Part shown: piece by piece, positions 38,802 through 51,700 of the stretch
Position numbering within the stretch: the first letter of the stretch is position 1
Layout of the letters: the number at the start of each line of letters is the position of its first letter
Assembly: GCA_026874595.1 (NCBI GenBank)
Contig: CM049308.1
Span: forward strand, 213,001 to 277,000
DNA: 64,000 nt
Direction of reading: 5' to 3'
Source of the DNA: Sipunculus nudus
Taxonomy: Eukaryota > Annelida > Sipuncula > Golfingiida > Sipunculidae
Translations under genes and position numbers: made by a program
The notes under the pieces: model-generated
What the model saw: the letters and a program-made list of their open reading frames with translations, nothing else
The model's database searches: none
What the model was told of the DNA's origin: nothing

Positions 38802-38917
38802 CTGACCAGAATTAACTAATACAGGTTCACTGTCTGATCTTGTGTGTAGAACATCCTCTATATGGATGCCATGGTGCTCTGCAAACTCTTGGTCTTGATG
38901 GTTGAAGCTTGGAACAC
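38802..38917 (-). CDS. LARS2: LARS2 exon: end of CP1 editing domain
   Basis: Two bases complete a Gly codon, followed by 38 codons starting VPSFNHQDQEFAEHHG and ending VLVNSGQ. This matches the G(V/I)P-x-x-x-x-D-x-x-(L/F)A segment near the end of the CP1 editing (proofreading) domain of bacterial-type LeuRS, followed by the 'LxNSG' strand. The acceptor is TTTACAG. The donor is GTAAG, leaving phase 0. The exon lies in a short non-repeat island: an R1 element ends at 38684 and an R4 element begins at 38930, only 12 bp upstream of the acceptor side. Homology is by recognised motifs and phase continuity. Confidence 0.92.
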
Positions 38918-38929
38918 CTGTAAATACGA

Positions 38930-39392
38930 ACAAGGCCTAAAGGCCTAATGCGAACCTGTGCAATGGGATTACACCAGGTATAATGCTTCAATGCTGGACC
39001 ATTACTTTTCAAGAACATGTGTAACATGCATATGAACAATGCAAGTACTAAACACTTTGGACAAGAAACATTTACACAAACATCACTGCTGAAATTCTGG
39101 CATGGGTGCGCACAACACAAAAATGATTGTAACTGGCACCACCAGTCTTGTATACAACGAAGAGATATATACATATGCCCAATGTAAGACTGATATGTCA
39201 AACCCCTCCTGTGAATTAAGCAGGGACATACACTGTGCAAAAATTTTTGTAGGTGGCGCCACAAGTCTTGACACGATAAAGCTACCCAATATGTATAAAC
39301 ATGCCAAATTTCAGGCTGATGTACCAAATTCCTCTATAGAAATAAGCAGGTGCATACACTGTGCAAAAGTCAATGTAGGTGGTGACACCTGT
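38930..39392 (+). mobile_element. R4 element, left part (split by LINE)
   Basis: It starts ACAAGGCCTAAAGGCC with GCGAACCTGTG, 12 bp from the LARS2 exon acceptor. It ends at GGTGACACCTGTCTT, where a LINE begins. The R4 sequence resumes at about 56761 (GTGTAAACGGCAAAGCC), matching the uninterrupted order in the copy at 29606-29650. Confidence 0.8.
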
Positions 39393-39707
39393 CTTATGTA
39401 TAGCCACTTAACTTGTTTGGTAAAAACAGACAAAGGATTAACTGATACCTTTTTATGTAGTAAGGGCACCAGACAAGGTTGTCTGCTAAGCCCTATATTA
39501 TTTATATTATATCTTAACCAGTTCTTAGTAATGATTAAAGAAGCAACATTACCAGGAATTCAAATGTCACAAGAATCCCAAGATATAAATATTTTAGGTT
39601 TTGCAGATGATATATGTATTGTTTGCGACTCAGTTGGTCACTTACAAAATATATTGAACATTTTAGAAATTTTTTGTAACCATTGGGGTATACAAGTAAA
39701 TGCAGAA
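39393..39707 (+). pseudogene. LINE piece 1: reverse transcriptase palm
   Basis: The reading frame includes CSKGTRQGCLLSPILFILYL and INILGFADDICIVCDSVGHL, the region with the RQG-x-x-LSP-x-LF and FADD catalytic motifs of non-LTR reverse transcriptases, then WGIQVNAE. The 5' part of the LINE is missing, as is common after incomplete reverse transcription. It is cut after NAE by an R1 insertion and continues at 42225. The clade is not assigned. Confidence 0.85.
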
Positions 39708-42224
39708 ACAATGGACCCATGGGTCACGGCGCTCAGCTTAATTTTGAAATTTTTGCAAATGCAAAATATTCTATTTTAATGTTTTTCATTTATATAAGCA
39801 TATGAGAAGCTAAGAGGAAAGAGGCCCTCCTACCTGGTTATAGTAAAGTTCTAAATATATGATTGCAAACTAATACTCTGACAAGACTGTCATGAAGAAA
39901 AACAGTAAAAGTTTTGAGATACTGTGATGCATATGAAAAATTTACAGATGGACAGGCCAATGGACAGAATGGACTAATACCTTTATTTCACTTTCAAGGG
40001 AATATTGGATTTAAGTTTATATAAAAGCCTATTATTTAAGCATATCCACTTTTCCCATTAAAATAGTTTTTATCTGATTATTTTTTTTATTTACAATTTT
40101 ATAAATTTGTATTAAAAAACACTGAAAATATAAGTTAAAATATTAGAATTCTAAGTTGCAATCATTATATATCCAGAGTGTAGCTCATTTTGGGTCATAT
40201 TATGCATACACATTTATTTTTATTATTTTTAAATCACAAATGTTTTAACTGAATTTAAAAGAAAATAATGCCACAACATGGCATCTACAAGATTATTCCT
40301 TGAATCACTATTTAAAAGTTTTGCACATTGGAGTTTTCAGTACATGCTTAATCTTATTCACAGAAATAAAATAAAAGATTCAGTAAATTTGGTAAAATAA
40401 AAACATCTTATCAAATAATGTATACACACTGTTGGTTGAATGAGGGACAAACAATATCATTATGCTAATTACAATCTAAGTTATAATTTATAACTGGAAT
40501 TAATAGTCAATTTCACACCTGGTGAAGTTTTTACTCTTCTCAAGTAAGGAATTACTTATCTGATGAACATCCACACTTTCATAGCAATACATCACTTTTG
40601 TGACACAATTAAATGTGCACTTTAATCATTGTAACCCTGGTGGTAAATGCAAATCTAAAATGTACCATTGCATAGCCAAGAATAAAATCAAATACAGAAA
40701 ATTATAACATTCATCTAGTTAATGCATCATCGGGGGGGGGGGGGGGGGGGTGCAGGGCAGAGGGGAAGCCTGCTAGTAGTGGCCAAGCTGAGCCAAAGCA
40801 AGGTGCCTGGGGTGGGTTACATAATGTAAGTGAAGGCTGTACAACTAGGTGGGCTAGATGTAAACAACACTTGACATGGTGTATGAAAACTTGAATTAAA
40901 GCTACTCTTTTCAATCAATTCCTTTGAAATTTCAGATTTTAAAATATTAAATCCTTATGTATATATGCTGTGAAAATTAAATCAACAGTGCTTACAGGGA
41001 AAAAACGTGCCATTGCCAAAGTTGAACAAAATTTAAGGTATTGATTTTTTATTTATGCTAATAACTTGAAAAATTTGCAAAATTCAGATCTAATTTTGGG
41101 TAAACAATTGAACATTGATTAAATAAAGTTATATTCCTGAAAAAAAGTCTCCAGCTTCAGCAATTCTCATCTTAGGTGAGTAAATATATTTCTTGATTTT
41201 TTAAAAAGTGCATTATGTTTGGGCCCATAACTTAAAAAAAATACGCAATACTGACATCATTTCTGGCATGTGCATAGCGAATGTATAGAAAAATTTGTAT
41301 CTTATATATGATCAAAGTCAGATCAGTGGTTTTAATATCAGGCAGTCTTAAAGTGTAACAATGGGTTTTTAATGGAAAAATGACGTTTTTCCTTAATATC
41401 TCGAAGGAATTAAGTCCTAGTGACCAAATTCTTGGCATGATGGGGGATTTAGGAGACATCTAACTGTATGTAAAATTTAAGAAACTTAGAGCAGAAGCTC
41501 GGGAGCTGAGCTCTGGCAAACTGCATAACACTAGCTTGATGTAAACAATATGTGACATGGTGTTTGAAAACTTGAATAAAATCTACAGTTTTTGATCAAC
41601 TGCTTTCAAATTTTTGAGGTTAATAGTTGAAATGGTAACAAAAACATGCTTTGAAAATTAAATCCACAGCAATTACAGGAACAAAACGTGCCATGGTAAA
41701 ACTTGAGCAAAATTTAAGGTACCAATTTTTTATTTTTGCTAATATTTTAAAAATTTAAAAGATTTTGATCTAATTTTGGGTAAACAATTTAATTTTGATT
41801 AGGGTTAGTTTTGTGTTAAGTGATCAAATTTCTTTCCTGATTATTTACAAAATGCATTATGTTTTGGCCCATAACTATTTTAAATTATATAATACAGACC
41901 TAAATTCTCGCATGTATATAGGAACTATATAGAGGATTATTTATGGTAAATATGAGGAAAAACAGATGAGTGGTTTTGATATTAGGCAATCCTGAAGTGT
42001 GAGTATAGGTTTTTAATAAAAAATTGAGCTTTTCCCTTAATTTCTCAAAGGAACGAATTCACAAAGACCCAGTTTTCGGCTTGGTAGGAGATCTTGGGAA
42101 CATCTAACACTATGCCAAATTTTGGATTCCTAGGTCTTACGGTTTCAAAACGTGCCACATCTAAGGACGGACGACAGACAATGGACCACGACTATAGCTC
42201 AGATGACTTATAGTCAGCTGAGCT
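39708..42224 (+). mobile_element. R1 subtype A, inserted in the LINE
   Basis: It starts ACAATGGACCCATGGG (one base from ACAAGGG) with CGCTCAGCT and ends GTCAGCTGAGCT. The interior differs from the 36026 copy in its first 1.2 kb (subtype A) but shares the distal half. It carries a 19-base G run at 40732-40750 and a nearly lost ACGG tract (42166-42179). The LINE reading frame continues across the insertion apart from one surplus A. Confidence 0.82.
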
Positions 42225-42416
42225 AAAAACAAAAGCTGTAGTATTTAAGAGGGCAGGTATAATTAAACAGAATGAAAAATGGTATTTCAAAGGAAAACAA
42301 TTAACTAATGTGAACCAATAAAGATATCTGGGAATAATATTTTCTTCTACATTGTCATGGAATCCTTGTCTGAAATTATTAACACTTCAAGCACAGAAGG
42401 GTCTGAATATGGTTAA
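42225..42416 (+). pseudogene. LINE piece 2: RT thumb region
   Basis: It continues piece 1 with KTKAVVFKRAGIIKQNEKW then an in-frame TAA, RYLGIIFSSTLSWN and LQAQKGLNMV. The motifs KTKAVVF and YLGIIFSS are characteristic of the segment after the FADD box in LINE reverse transcriptases. It is 192 bp, bounded on both sides by R1 elements. A near-identical copy lies at 48604-48795. Confidence 0.83.
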
Positions 42417-45037
42417 ACAAGGGACCTATGGGTCACGACGCTCAGCTGTTATATATGATAAAAAAATATTATTTAGAAATGAGGCACATGCTGGTTTTGT
42501 GTGGTAATAAATATAAGCTGTATAAAATGAGTTGTTGTTGTTTAGCTTATGTATGATTTTGATAGTACCTTTGGAGACAGGGAAGAGGTGTGATTTCATT
42601 TATTTTATTAACAAATGGAGTACTATTGTCACACAGATTTTGACTTGGCCATATAACTTATAAGCAGAACATATAATATAAGAGTTTAACTATTTATTTT
42701 AAAAAATTACAAATATTGTCCCAAATATAATTTTTATTAAAAATAATAAGAGAATCATATGATTTTTCAAAATGAAATATAACTGATATGATTATTAAAA
42801 TAATATTAACGAATATATTCATGAATGCATTCATGAATACATTTTGAAAGTATTTGCACGAGTATTCATATACTTTCATTTTTACCTGAATTCCCATTCT
42901 TTATGCAAGAAATTTTATAATGGAGTACATAATCATATTCGTATTTAAATACAATTACAAAGTATTCGCACCATGTCTGGTATTTATTCAGTTTTCACCA
43001 AACAATGATGTTGAGAATCCAGAATATACAAAATTCACACATTTAAATAATTATCATAAGTACCTGGTTTTATGGCTTTTATTTATATTAAAAAATAACT
43101 GTAAAAAATTCATTCTGGACTTATTTCACATCAATGTACACACTAGACACAGTAGGAATCTAGATTAATATTATCAACTGCATCTTTGTCTATCATTAAT
43201 TTCCTTCATATAATCCCTAATGATTAGTAATGAATAATATGATTTACTTCTTTATCATTAAAATTGAACTGAAAATATGCCATAGGTGACTGCATGGTGT
43301 TATTTGGAATATGTGACATTCTACCCATCGATACAAGATTCTTATATCATCAGTAACTGCAAGTTAATTTCCTGTTATTATAAACTAACAAATTCCTTTT
43401 CTATTTTTCTTTAATTTGTTATTAAAAACCAATAAAAACTTATTAATTTATTGTTTATTGTTATGTTGTTGGTTAAAACTACTAGATGAGTTGGGTTGGA
43501 CACCTGGATCAACTGTGGCTGGCCATAAGCTGCCTGGATTCTCGCCTCAAGCGTGCATAATTTGATGAAAGGTCAACAAGGTCAACATACAGGTGACTCA
43601 AGAGGGGCTGGAGAGAGCCAAAATCTGACAGGGTCTCATAAAAAACATTAATAAAAGCTACAATATTTGGCCAATTTCTTTAAGCTTTCTAAACTAAAAA
43701 GCTGAAATCCTTATGTGTGCATGATATAAAAAATTATATCAACAGTGCTCACAGGAAACAAACGTGCCATGGTCACAGTTGGGCAAAATTTAAGGTACTA
43801 ATTTTATATTTATACTGATAACTTATAAAATATGAAAAATTCAGAACTAATTTTGGGTATTCAATTGAATCTTGATTAAATAATGTTACATCCCTGACAA
43901 AAAAAATCTCTAGCTTCAGCAATGCCCTTGTTAAGGGAGTAAATATATTTCTTGATTTTTTACAAAGTGCATTATGTTTGGGCCCATAACTTAAAACAAT
44001 TATGCAATACTGACATCATTCTGGCATGTGCATAGCGAATGTATAGAAAAATATGTATATTATTTATGATTAAAGTCAGATCAGTGGTTTTGATATTAGG
44101 CAGTCTTAAAGTGTAACAATGGGTTTTTAATGGAAAAATGAAGTTTTTCATTGATATCTCGAAGGAATTAAGTCCTAGTGACCAAATTCTTGGCATGGTA
44201 GGGGATTTTGGAGAAATCTAACTGTATGCCAAATTTAAGGAACTTAGAGCTGAAGCTAGGGAGCTGAGCTCTAGCAAACTGCATAACACTAGCAATATGT
44301 GACATGGTGCTTGAAAACTTGAATAAAATCTACAGTTTTTGATCAACTGGTTTCAAATTTTTGGTGTTAACAGTTGAAATGCTAACAAAAACATGCTGTG
44401 AAAATTAAATCCACAGCAGTTACAGCAAAAAAACGTGCCATGGTCAAAGTTGGGCAAAATTTAAGGTACCAATTTTTTATTTTTGCTAATATTTTAAAAA
44501 ATTTAAAAGATTTTGATAAAATTTTGGGTATACAATTTAATTTTGATTAATAAAAGTAATATTACTGGAAAAAAAGTGCTTAGCTTTAACAAGTTTTGTG
44601 TTAAGTGATAAAATTTCTTTCCTGATTATTTACAAAATGCATTATGTTTGGGCCCATAACTTTTTTAAATTATATAATACAGACCTAATTTCTGGCATGT
44701 ACATAGGAATTATATAGAGGATTATTTATGGGAAATATGAGGAAAAACAGATGAGTGGTTTTGATATTAGGCAGTCCTGAAGTGTGAATATAGGTTTTTA
44801 ATAAAAAATTGAGGTTTTTCCTTAATTTCTCAAAGGAATGAAGTCGCAAAGACCCAGTTTTCGGCTTGGTAGGAGATCTTGGGGACATCTAACATTATGC
44901 TGAATTTTGGATTCCTAGGTCTTACGGTTTCAAAACGTGCCACATCTACGGACGGACGGACGGACGGACGGACGGACGGACGGACGACGGACAATGGACC
45001 ACGACTATAGCTCAGATGACTTATAGTCAGCTGAGCT
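42417..45037 (+). mobile_element. R1 element inserted in the LINE
   Basis: The 5' end is ACAAGGGACCTATGGG and the 3' end is GTCAGCTGAGCT with the ACGG tract at 44948-44993. The length of 2.62 kb is close to the clean copy at 36026. The right flank (AAAAATTCATTTTGGACTC) is R1 internal sequence rather than LINE, the start of a duplicated block. Confidence 0.8.
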
Positions 45038-48000
45038 AAAAATTCATTTTGGACTCATTTCACATCAATGTACACACTAGACACAGTAGGAATCTAGATT
45101 AATATTATCAACTGCATCTTTGTCTATAATTAAGTTCCTTCATATAATCCCTAATGATTAGTAATGAATAATATGATTTACTTCTTTATTATTAAAACTG
45201 AACTGAAAAATGCCATAGGTGACTGCATGGTGTTGTTTGGAATATGTGAAATTCTACCCATCGATACAAGATTCTTATATCATCAGTAACTGCAAGTTAA
45301 TTTCCTGTTATTATAAACTAACAAATTTCTTTTCTATTTTTCTTTTAATTTGTTATTAAACACCAATAAAAATTTATTAATTTATTGTTTATTGTTATGT
45401 TGTTTGATAAAACTACTAGATGAGTTTGGTTGGACACCTGGATCAACTGTGGCTGGCCATAAGCTGCCTGGATTCTCGCCTCAAGCGTGCATAATTTGAT
45501 GAAAGGTCAACAAGGTCAACATACAGGTGACTCAAGAGGGGTTGGAGAGAGCCAAAGTCTGACAGGGTCTCATAAAAAACATTAATAAAAGCTACAATTT
45601 TTGGCCAATTTCTTTCAGCTTTCTAAATTAAAAAGCTGAAATCCTTATGTGTGCATGATATGAAAATTATATCAACAGTGCTCACAGGAAACAAACGTGC
45701 CATGGTCAGTTTGGCAAAATTTAAGGTACTAATTTTATATTTATACTAATAACTTATAAAATTTGAAAAATTCAGAACTAATTTTGGGTATTCAATTGAA
45801 TCTTGATTAAATTATGTTACATCCCTGACAAAAAAATCTCTAGCTTCAGCAATGCCCTTGTTAAGCGAGTAAATATATTTCTTGATTTTTTTTACAAAGT
45901 GCATTATGTTTGGGCCCATAACTTAAAACAATTATGCAATACTGACATCATTCTGGCATGTGCATAGAGAATGAAAAATATGTATATTATTTATGATTAA
46001 AGTCAGATCAGTGGTTTTGATATTAGGCAGTCTTGAAGTGTAACAATGGGTTTTTAATGGAAAAATGAAGTTTTTCATTAATATCTCGAAGGTATTAAAT
46101 CCTAGTGACCAAATTCTTGGCATGGTAGGGGATTTTAGAGACATCTAACTGTATGCCGAATTTAAGGAACTTAGAGCTGAAGCTGGGGAGCTGAGCTCTT
46201 GCAAACAGCATAACACTAGCTTGATGTAAACAATATGTTACATGGTGCTTGAAAACTTGATTAAAATCTACAGTTTTTGATCAACTGGTTTCAAATTTTT
46301 GGTGTTAACAGTTATAATGCTAACAAAAACATGCTGTGAAAATTAAATCCACAGTACTTACAGGAAAAAAACGTGCCATGGTCAAAGTTGGGCAAAATTT
46401 AAGGTACCAATTTTTTATTTTTATTAATATTTTAAAAAATTTAAAAGATTTTACAAGTTTTATAAATTTGTATTAAAAAAACACTGAAAATATAAGTTAA
46501 AATATTAGAATTCTTAGTTGCAATCATTATACATCCAGAGTGTAGCTCATATTGGGTCATATTATGCATACACATATATTTTTATTATTTTTAAATCACA
46601 AAATTTTTAAACTGAATTTAAAAGAAAATAATGCCACAACATGGCATCTACAAGATTATTCCTTGAATCACTATTAAAAAGTTTTGCACATTGGAGTTTT
46701 CAGTACATGCTTAATCTTATTCACCAAAATAAAATAAGATTCTGTAAATTTGGTAATATAAAAACATCTTTTCAAATAAAGTATACACACTGTTGGTTGA
46801 ATGAGGGACAAACAATATCATTATGCTAATTACAATCTAAGTTATAATTTATAACTGGAATTAATAGTCAATTTCACACCTGGTGAAGTATTTACTCTTC
46901 TCAAGTAAGGAATTACTTATCTGATGAACATCCACACTTTCATAGCAATACATCACTTTTGTGACACAATTAAATGTGCACTTTAATCATTGTAACCCTG
47001 GTGGTAAATACAAATCTAAAATGTACCATTGCATAGCCAAGAATAAAATCAAATACAGAAAATTATAACATTCATCTAGTTAATGCATCATCTGGGGGGG
47101 GGGGGTGCAGGGCAGAGGGGAAGCCTGCTAGTAGTGGCCAAGCTGAGCCAAAGCAAGGTGCCTGGGGTGGGTTACATAATGTAAGTGAAGGCTGTACAAC
47201 TAGGTGGGCTAGATGTAAACAACACTTGACATGGTGTATGAAAACTTGAATTAAAGCTACTCTTTTCAATCAATTCCTTTGAAATTTCAGATTTTAAAAT
47301 ATTAAATCCTTATGTATACATGCTGTGAAAATTAAATCAACAGTGCTTACAGGGAAAAAACGTGCCATTGCCAAGTTGAACAAAATTTAAGGTATTGATT
47401 TTTTATTTATGCTAATAACTTGAAAAATTTGCAAAATTCAGATCTAATTTTGGGTAAACAATTAAACATTGATTAAATAAAGTTATATTCCTGAAAAAAA
47501 GTCTCCAGCTTCAGCAATTCTCATCTTAGGTGAGTAAATATATTTCTTGATTTTTTAAAAAGTGCATTATGTTTGGGCCCATAACTTAAAAAAAATACGC
47601 AATACTGACATCATTTCTGGCATGTGCATAGCGAATGTAAAGAAAAATTTGTATATTATATATGATCAAAGTCAGATCAGTGGTTTTGATATTAGGCAGT
47701 CTTAAAGTGTAACAATGGGTTTTTAATGGAAAAATGACGTTTTTCCTTAATATCTCGAAGGAATTAAGTCCTAGTGACCAAATTCTTGGCATGATGGGGG
47801 ATTTTGGAGACATCTAACTGTATGTAAAATTTAAGAAACTTAGAGCAGAAGCTCGGGAGCTGAGCTCTGGCAAACTGCATAACACTAGCTTGATGTAAAC
47901 AATATGTGACATGGTGTTTGAAAACTTGAATAAAATCTACAGTTTTTGATCAACTGCTTTCAAATTTTTGAGGTTAATAGTTGAAATGGTAACAAAAACA

Positions 48001-48603
48001 TGCTTTGAAAATTAAATCCACAGCAATTTCAGGAACAAAACGTGCCATGGTAAAACTTGAGCAAAATTTAAGGTACCAATTTTTTATTTTTGCTAATATT
48101 TTAAAAAATTTAAAAGATTTTGATCTAATTTTGGGTAAACAATTTAATTTTGATTAGGGTTAGTTTTGTGTTAAGTGATCAAATTTCTTTCCTGATTATT
48201 TACAAAATGCATTATGTTTTGGCCCATAACTATTTTAAATTATATAATACAGACCTAAATTCTCGCATGTATATAGGAACTATATAGAGGATTATTTATG
48301 GTAAATATGAGGAAAAACAGATGAGTGGTTTTGATATTAGGCAATCCTGAAGTGTGAGTATAGGTTTTTAATAAAAAATTGAGCTTTTCCCTTAATTTCT
48401 CAAAGGAACGAATTCACAAAGACCCAGTTTTCGGCTTGGTAGGAGATCTTGGGGACATCTAACATTATGCCAAATTTTGGATTCCTAGGTCTTACGGTTT
48501 CAAAACGTGCCACATCTACGGACGGACGGACGGACGGACGGACGGACGGACGACGGACAATGGACCACGACTATAGCTCAGATGACTTATAGTCAGCTGA
48601 GCT
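45038..48603 (+). repeat. Duplicated R1 segments
   Basis: 45038-46446 repeats the interior of the preceding R1 (compare 43106 onward). At about 46446 it switches abruptly to R1 subtype A sequence matching 40094 onward, including AACATGGCATCTACAAGATT, and ends with GTCAGCTGAGCT at 48603. The same chimeric junction (AAAGATTTTACAAGTTTTAT) recurs at about 50888. This is the signature of a tandem duplication. Confidence 0.78.
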
Positions 48604-48795
48604 AAAAACAAAAGCTGTAGTATTTAAGAGGGCAGGTATAATTTAACAGAATGAAAAATGGTATTTCAAAGGAAAACAATTAACTAATGTGAACCAATAA
48701 AGATATCTGGGAATAATATTTTCTTCTACATTGTCATGGAATCCTTGTCTGAAATTATTAACACTTCAAGCACAGAAGGGTCTGAATATGGTTAA
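48604..48795 (+). pseudogene. LINE piece 2, duplicate
   Basis: Identical in length to 42225-42416 and, by eye, differing at one position (TAATTTAACAG against TAATTAAACAG), with the same in-frame TAA. It therefore arose by duplication of the already interrupted LINE rather than by a second insertion. The offset is 6379 bp. Confidence 0.85.
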
Positions 48796-51700
48796 ACAAG
48801 GGACCTATGGGTCACGACGCTCAGCTGTTATATATGATAAAAAAATATTATTTAGAAATGAGGCACATGCTGGTTTTGTGTGGTAATAAATATAAGCTGT
48901 ATTATGAGTTGTTGTTGTTTAGCTTATGTATGATTTTGATAGTACCTTTGGAGACAGGGAAGAGGTGTGATTTCATTTATTTTTTTAACAAATGGAGTAC
49001 TATTGCCACACAGATTTTGACTTGGCCATATAACTTATAAGCAGAACATATAATATAAGAGTTTAACTATTTATTTAAAAAAACTACAAATATTGTCCCA
49101 AATATAATTTTTATTAAAAATAATAAGAGAATCATATGATTTTTCAAAATGAAATATAACTGATATGATTATTAAAATGATATTAAAGAATATATTCATG
49201 AATGCATTCATGAATACATTTTGAAAGTATTTGCACGAGTATTCATATACTTTCATTTTTACCTGAATTCCCATTCTTTATGCAAGAAATTTTATAATGG
49301 AGTACATAATCAAATTCGTATTTAAATACAATTACATGGTATTCGCACCATGTCTGGTATTTATTCAGTTTTCACCAAACAATGATGTTGAGAATCCAGA
49401 ATATACAAAATTCACACATTTAAATAATTATCATAAGTACCTGGTTTTATGGCTTTTATTTATATTAAAAAATAACTGTAAAAAATTCATTTTGGACTCA
49501 TTTCACATCAATGTACACACTAGACACAGTAGGAATCTAGATTAATATTATCAACTGCATCTTTGTCTATCATTAATTTCCTTCATATAATCCCTAATGA
49601 TTAGTAATGAATAATATGATTTACTTCTTTATTATTAAAACTGAACTGAAAAATGCCATAGGTGACTGCATGGTGTTGTTTGGAATATGTGAAATTCTAC
49701 CCATCGATACAAGATTCTTATATCATCAGTAACTGCAAGTTAATTTCCTGTTATTATAAACTAACAAATTCCTTTTCTATTTTTCTTTTAATTTGTTATT
49801 AAACACCAATAAAAATTTATTAATTTATTGTTTATTGTTATGTTGTTGGATAAAACTACTAGATGAGTTGGGTTGGACACCTGGATCAACTGTGGCTGGC
49901 CATAAGCTGCCTGGATTCTCGCCTCAAGCGTGCATAATTTGATGAAAGGTCAACAAGGTCAACATACAGGTGACTCAAGAGGGGCTGGAGAGAGCCAAAG
50001 TCTGACAGGGTCTCATAAAAAACATTAATAAAAGCTACACTTTTTGGCCAATTTCTTTCAGCTTTCTAAATTAAAAAGCTGAAATCCTTATGTGTGCATG
50101 ATATGAAAATTATATCAACAGTGCTCACAGGAAACAAACGTGCCATGGTCACAGTTTGGCAAAATTTAAGGTACTAATTTTATATTTATACTAATAACTT
50201 ATAAAATTTGAAAAATTCAGAACTAATTTTGGGTATTCAATTGAATCTTGATTAAATAATGTTACATCCCTGACAAAAAAATCTCTAGCTTCAGCAATGC
50301 CCTTGTTAAGCGAGTAAATATATTTCTTGATTTTTTACAAAGTGCATTATGTTTGGGCCCATAACTTAAAACAATTATGCAATACTGACATCATTCTGGC
50401 ATGTGCATAGAGAATGAAAAATATGTATATTATTTATGATTAAAGTCAGATCAGTGGTTTTGATATTAGGCAGTCTTGAAGTGAAACAATGGGTTTTTAA
50501 TGGAAAAATGAAGTTTTTCATTAATATCTCGAAGGTATTAAATCCTAGTGACCAAATTCTTGGCATGGTAGGGGATTTTGGAGACATCTAACTGTATGCC
50601 GAATTTAAGGAACTTAGAGCTGAAGCTGGGGAGCTGAGCTCTTGCAAACAGCATAACACTAGCTTGATGTAAACAATATGTTACATGGTGCTTGAAAACT
50701 TGATTAAAATCTACAGTTTTTGATCAACTGGTTTCAAATTTTTGGTGTTAACAGTTATAATGCTAACAAAAACATGCTGTGAAAATTAAATCCACAGTAC
50801 TTACAGGAAAAAAACGTGCCATGGTCAAAGTTGGGCAAAATTTAAGGTACCAATTTTTTTATTTTTATTAATATTTTAAAAAATTTAAAAGATTTTACAA
50901 GTTTTATAAATTTGTATTAAAAAAACACTGAAAATATAAGTTAAAATATTAGAATTCTTAGTTGCAATCATTATACATCCAGAGTGTAGCTCATATTGGG
51001 TCATATTATGCATACACATATTTTTATTATTTTTAAATCACAAAATTTTTAAACTGAATTTAAAAGAAAATAATGCCACAACATGGCATCTACAAGATTA
51101 TTCCTTGAATCACTATTAAAAAGTTTTGCACATTGGAGTTTTCAGTACATGCTTAATCTTATTCACCAAAATAAAATAAGATTCTGTAAATTTGGTAAAA
51201 TAAAAACATCTTTTCAAATAAAGTATACACACTGTTGGTTGAATGAGGGACAAACAATATCATTATGCTAATTACAATCTAAGTTATAATTTATAACTGG
51301 AAATAATAGTCAATTTCACACCTGGTGAAGTTTTTACTCTTCTCAAGTAAGGAATTACTTATCTGATGAACATCCACACTTTCATAGCAATACATCACTT
51401 TTGTGACACAATTAAATGTGCACTTTAATCATTGTAACCCTGGTGGTAAATACAAATCTAAAATGTACCATTGCATAGCCAAGAATAAAATGAAATACAG
51501 AAAATTATAACATTCATCTAGTTAATGCATCATCTAGGGGGGGGGTGTGTGTGCAGGGCAGAGGGGAAGCCTGCTAGTAGTGGCCCAGCTGAGCCAAGAC
51601 AAGCTGCCTGGGGTGGGTTACATAATGCAACTGAAGGCTGTACAACTAGGTGGGCTAGATGTAAACAACACTTGACATGGTGTATGAAAACTTGAATAAA

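Noticed and set aside
39102-39779. Single 225-codon open frame as one protein
   Set aside because: It fuses R4 repeat sequence, LINE reverse transcriptase and the R1 5' end. Only 39393-39707 is protein-derived.
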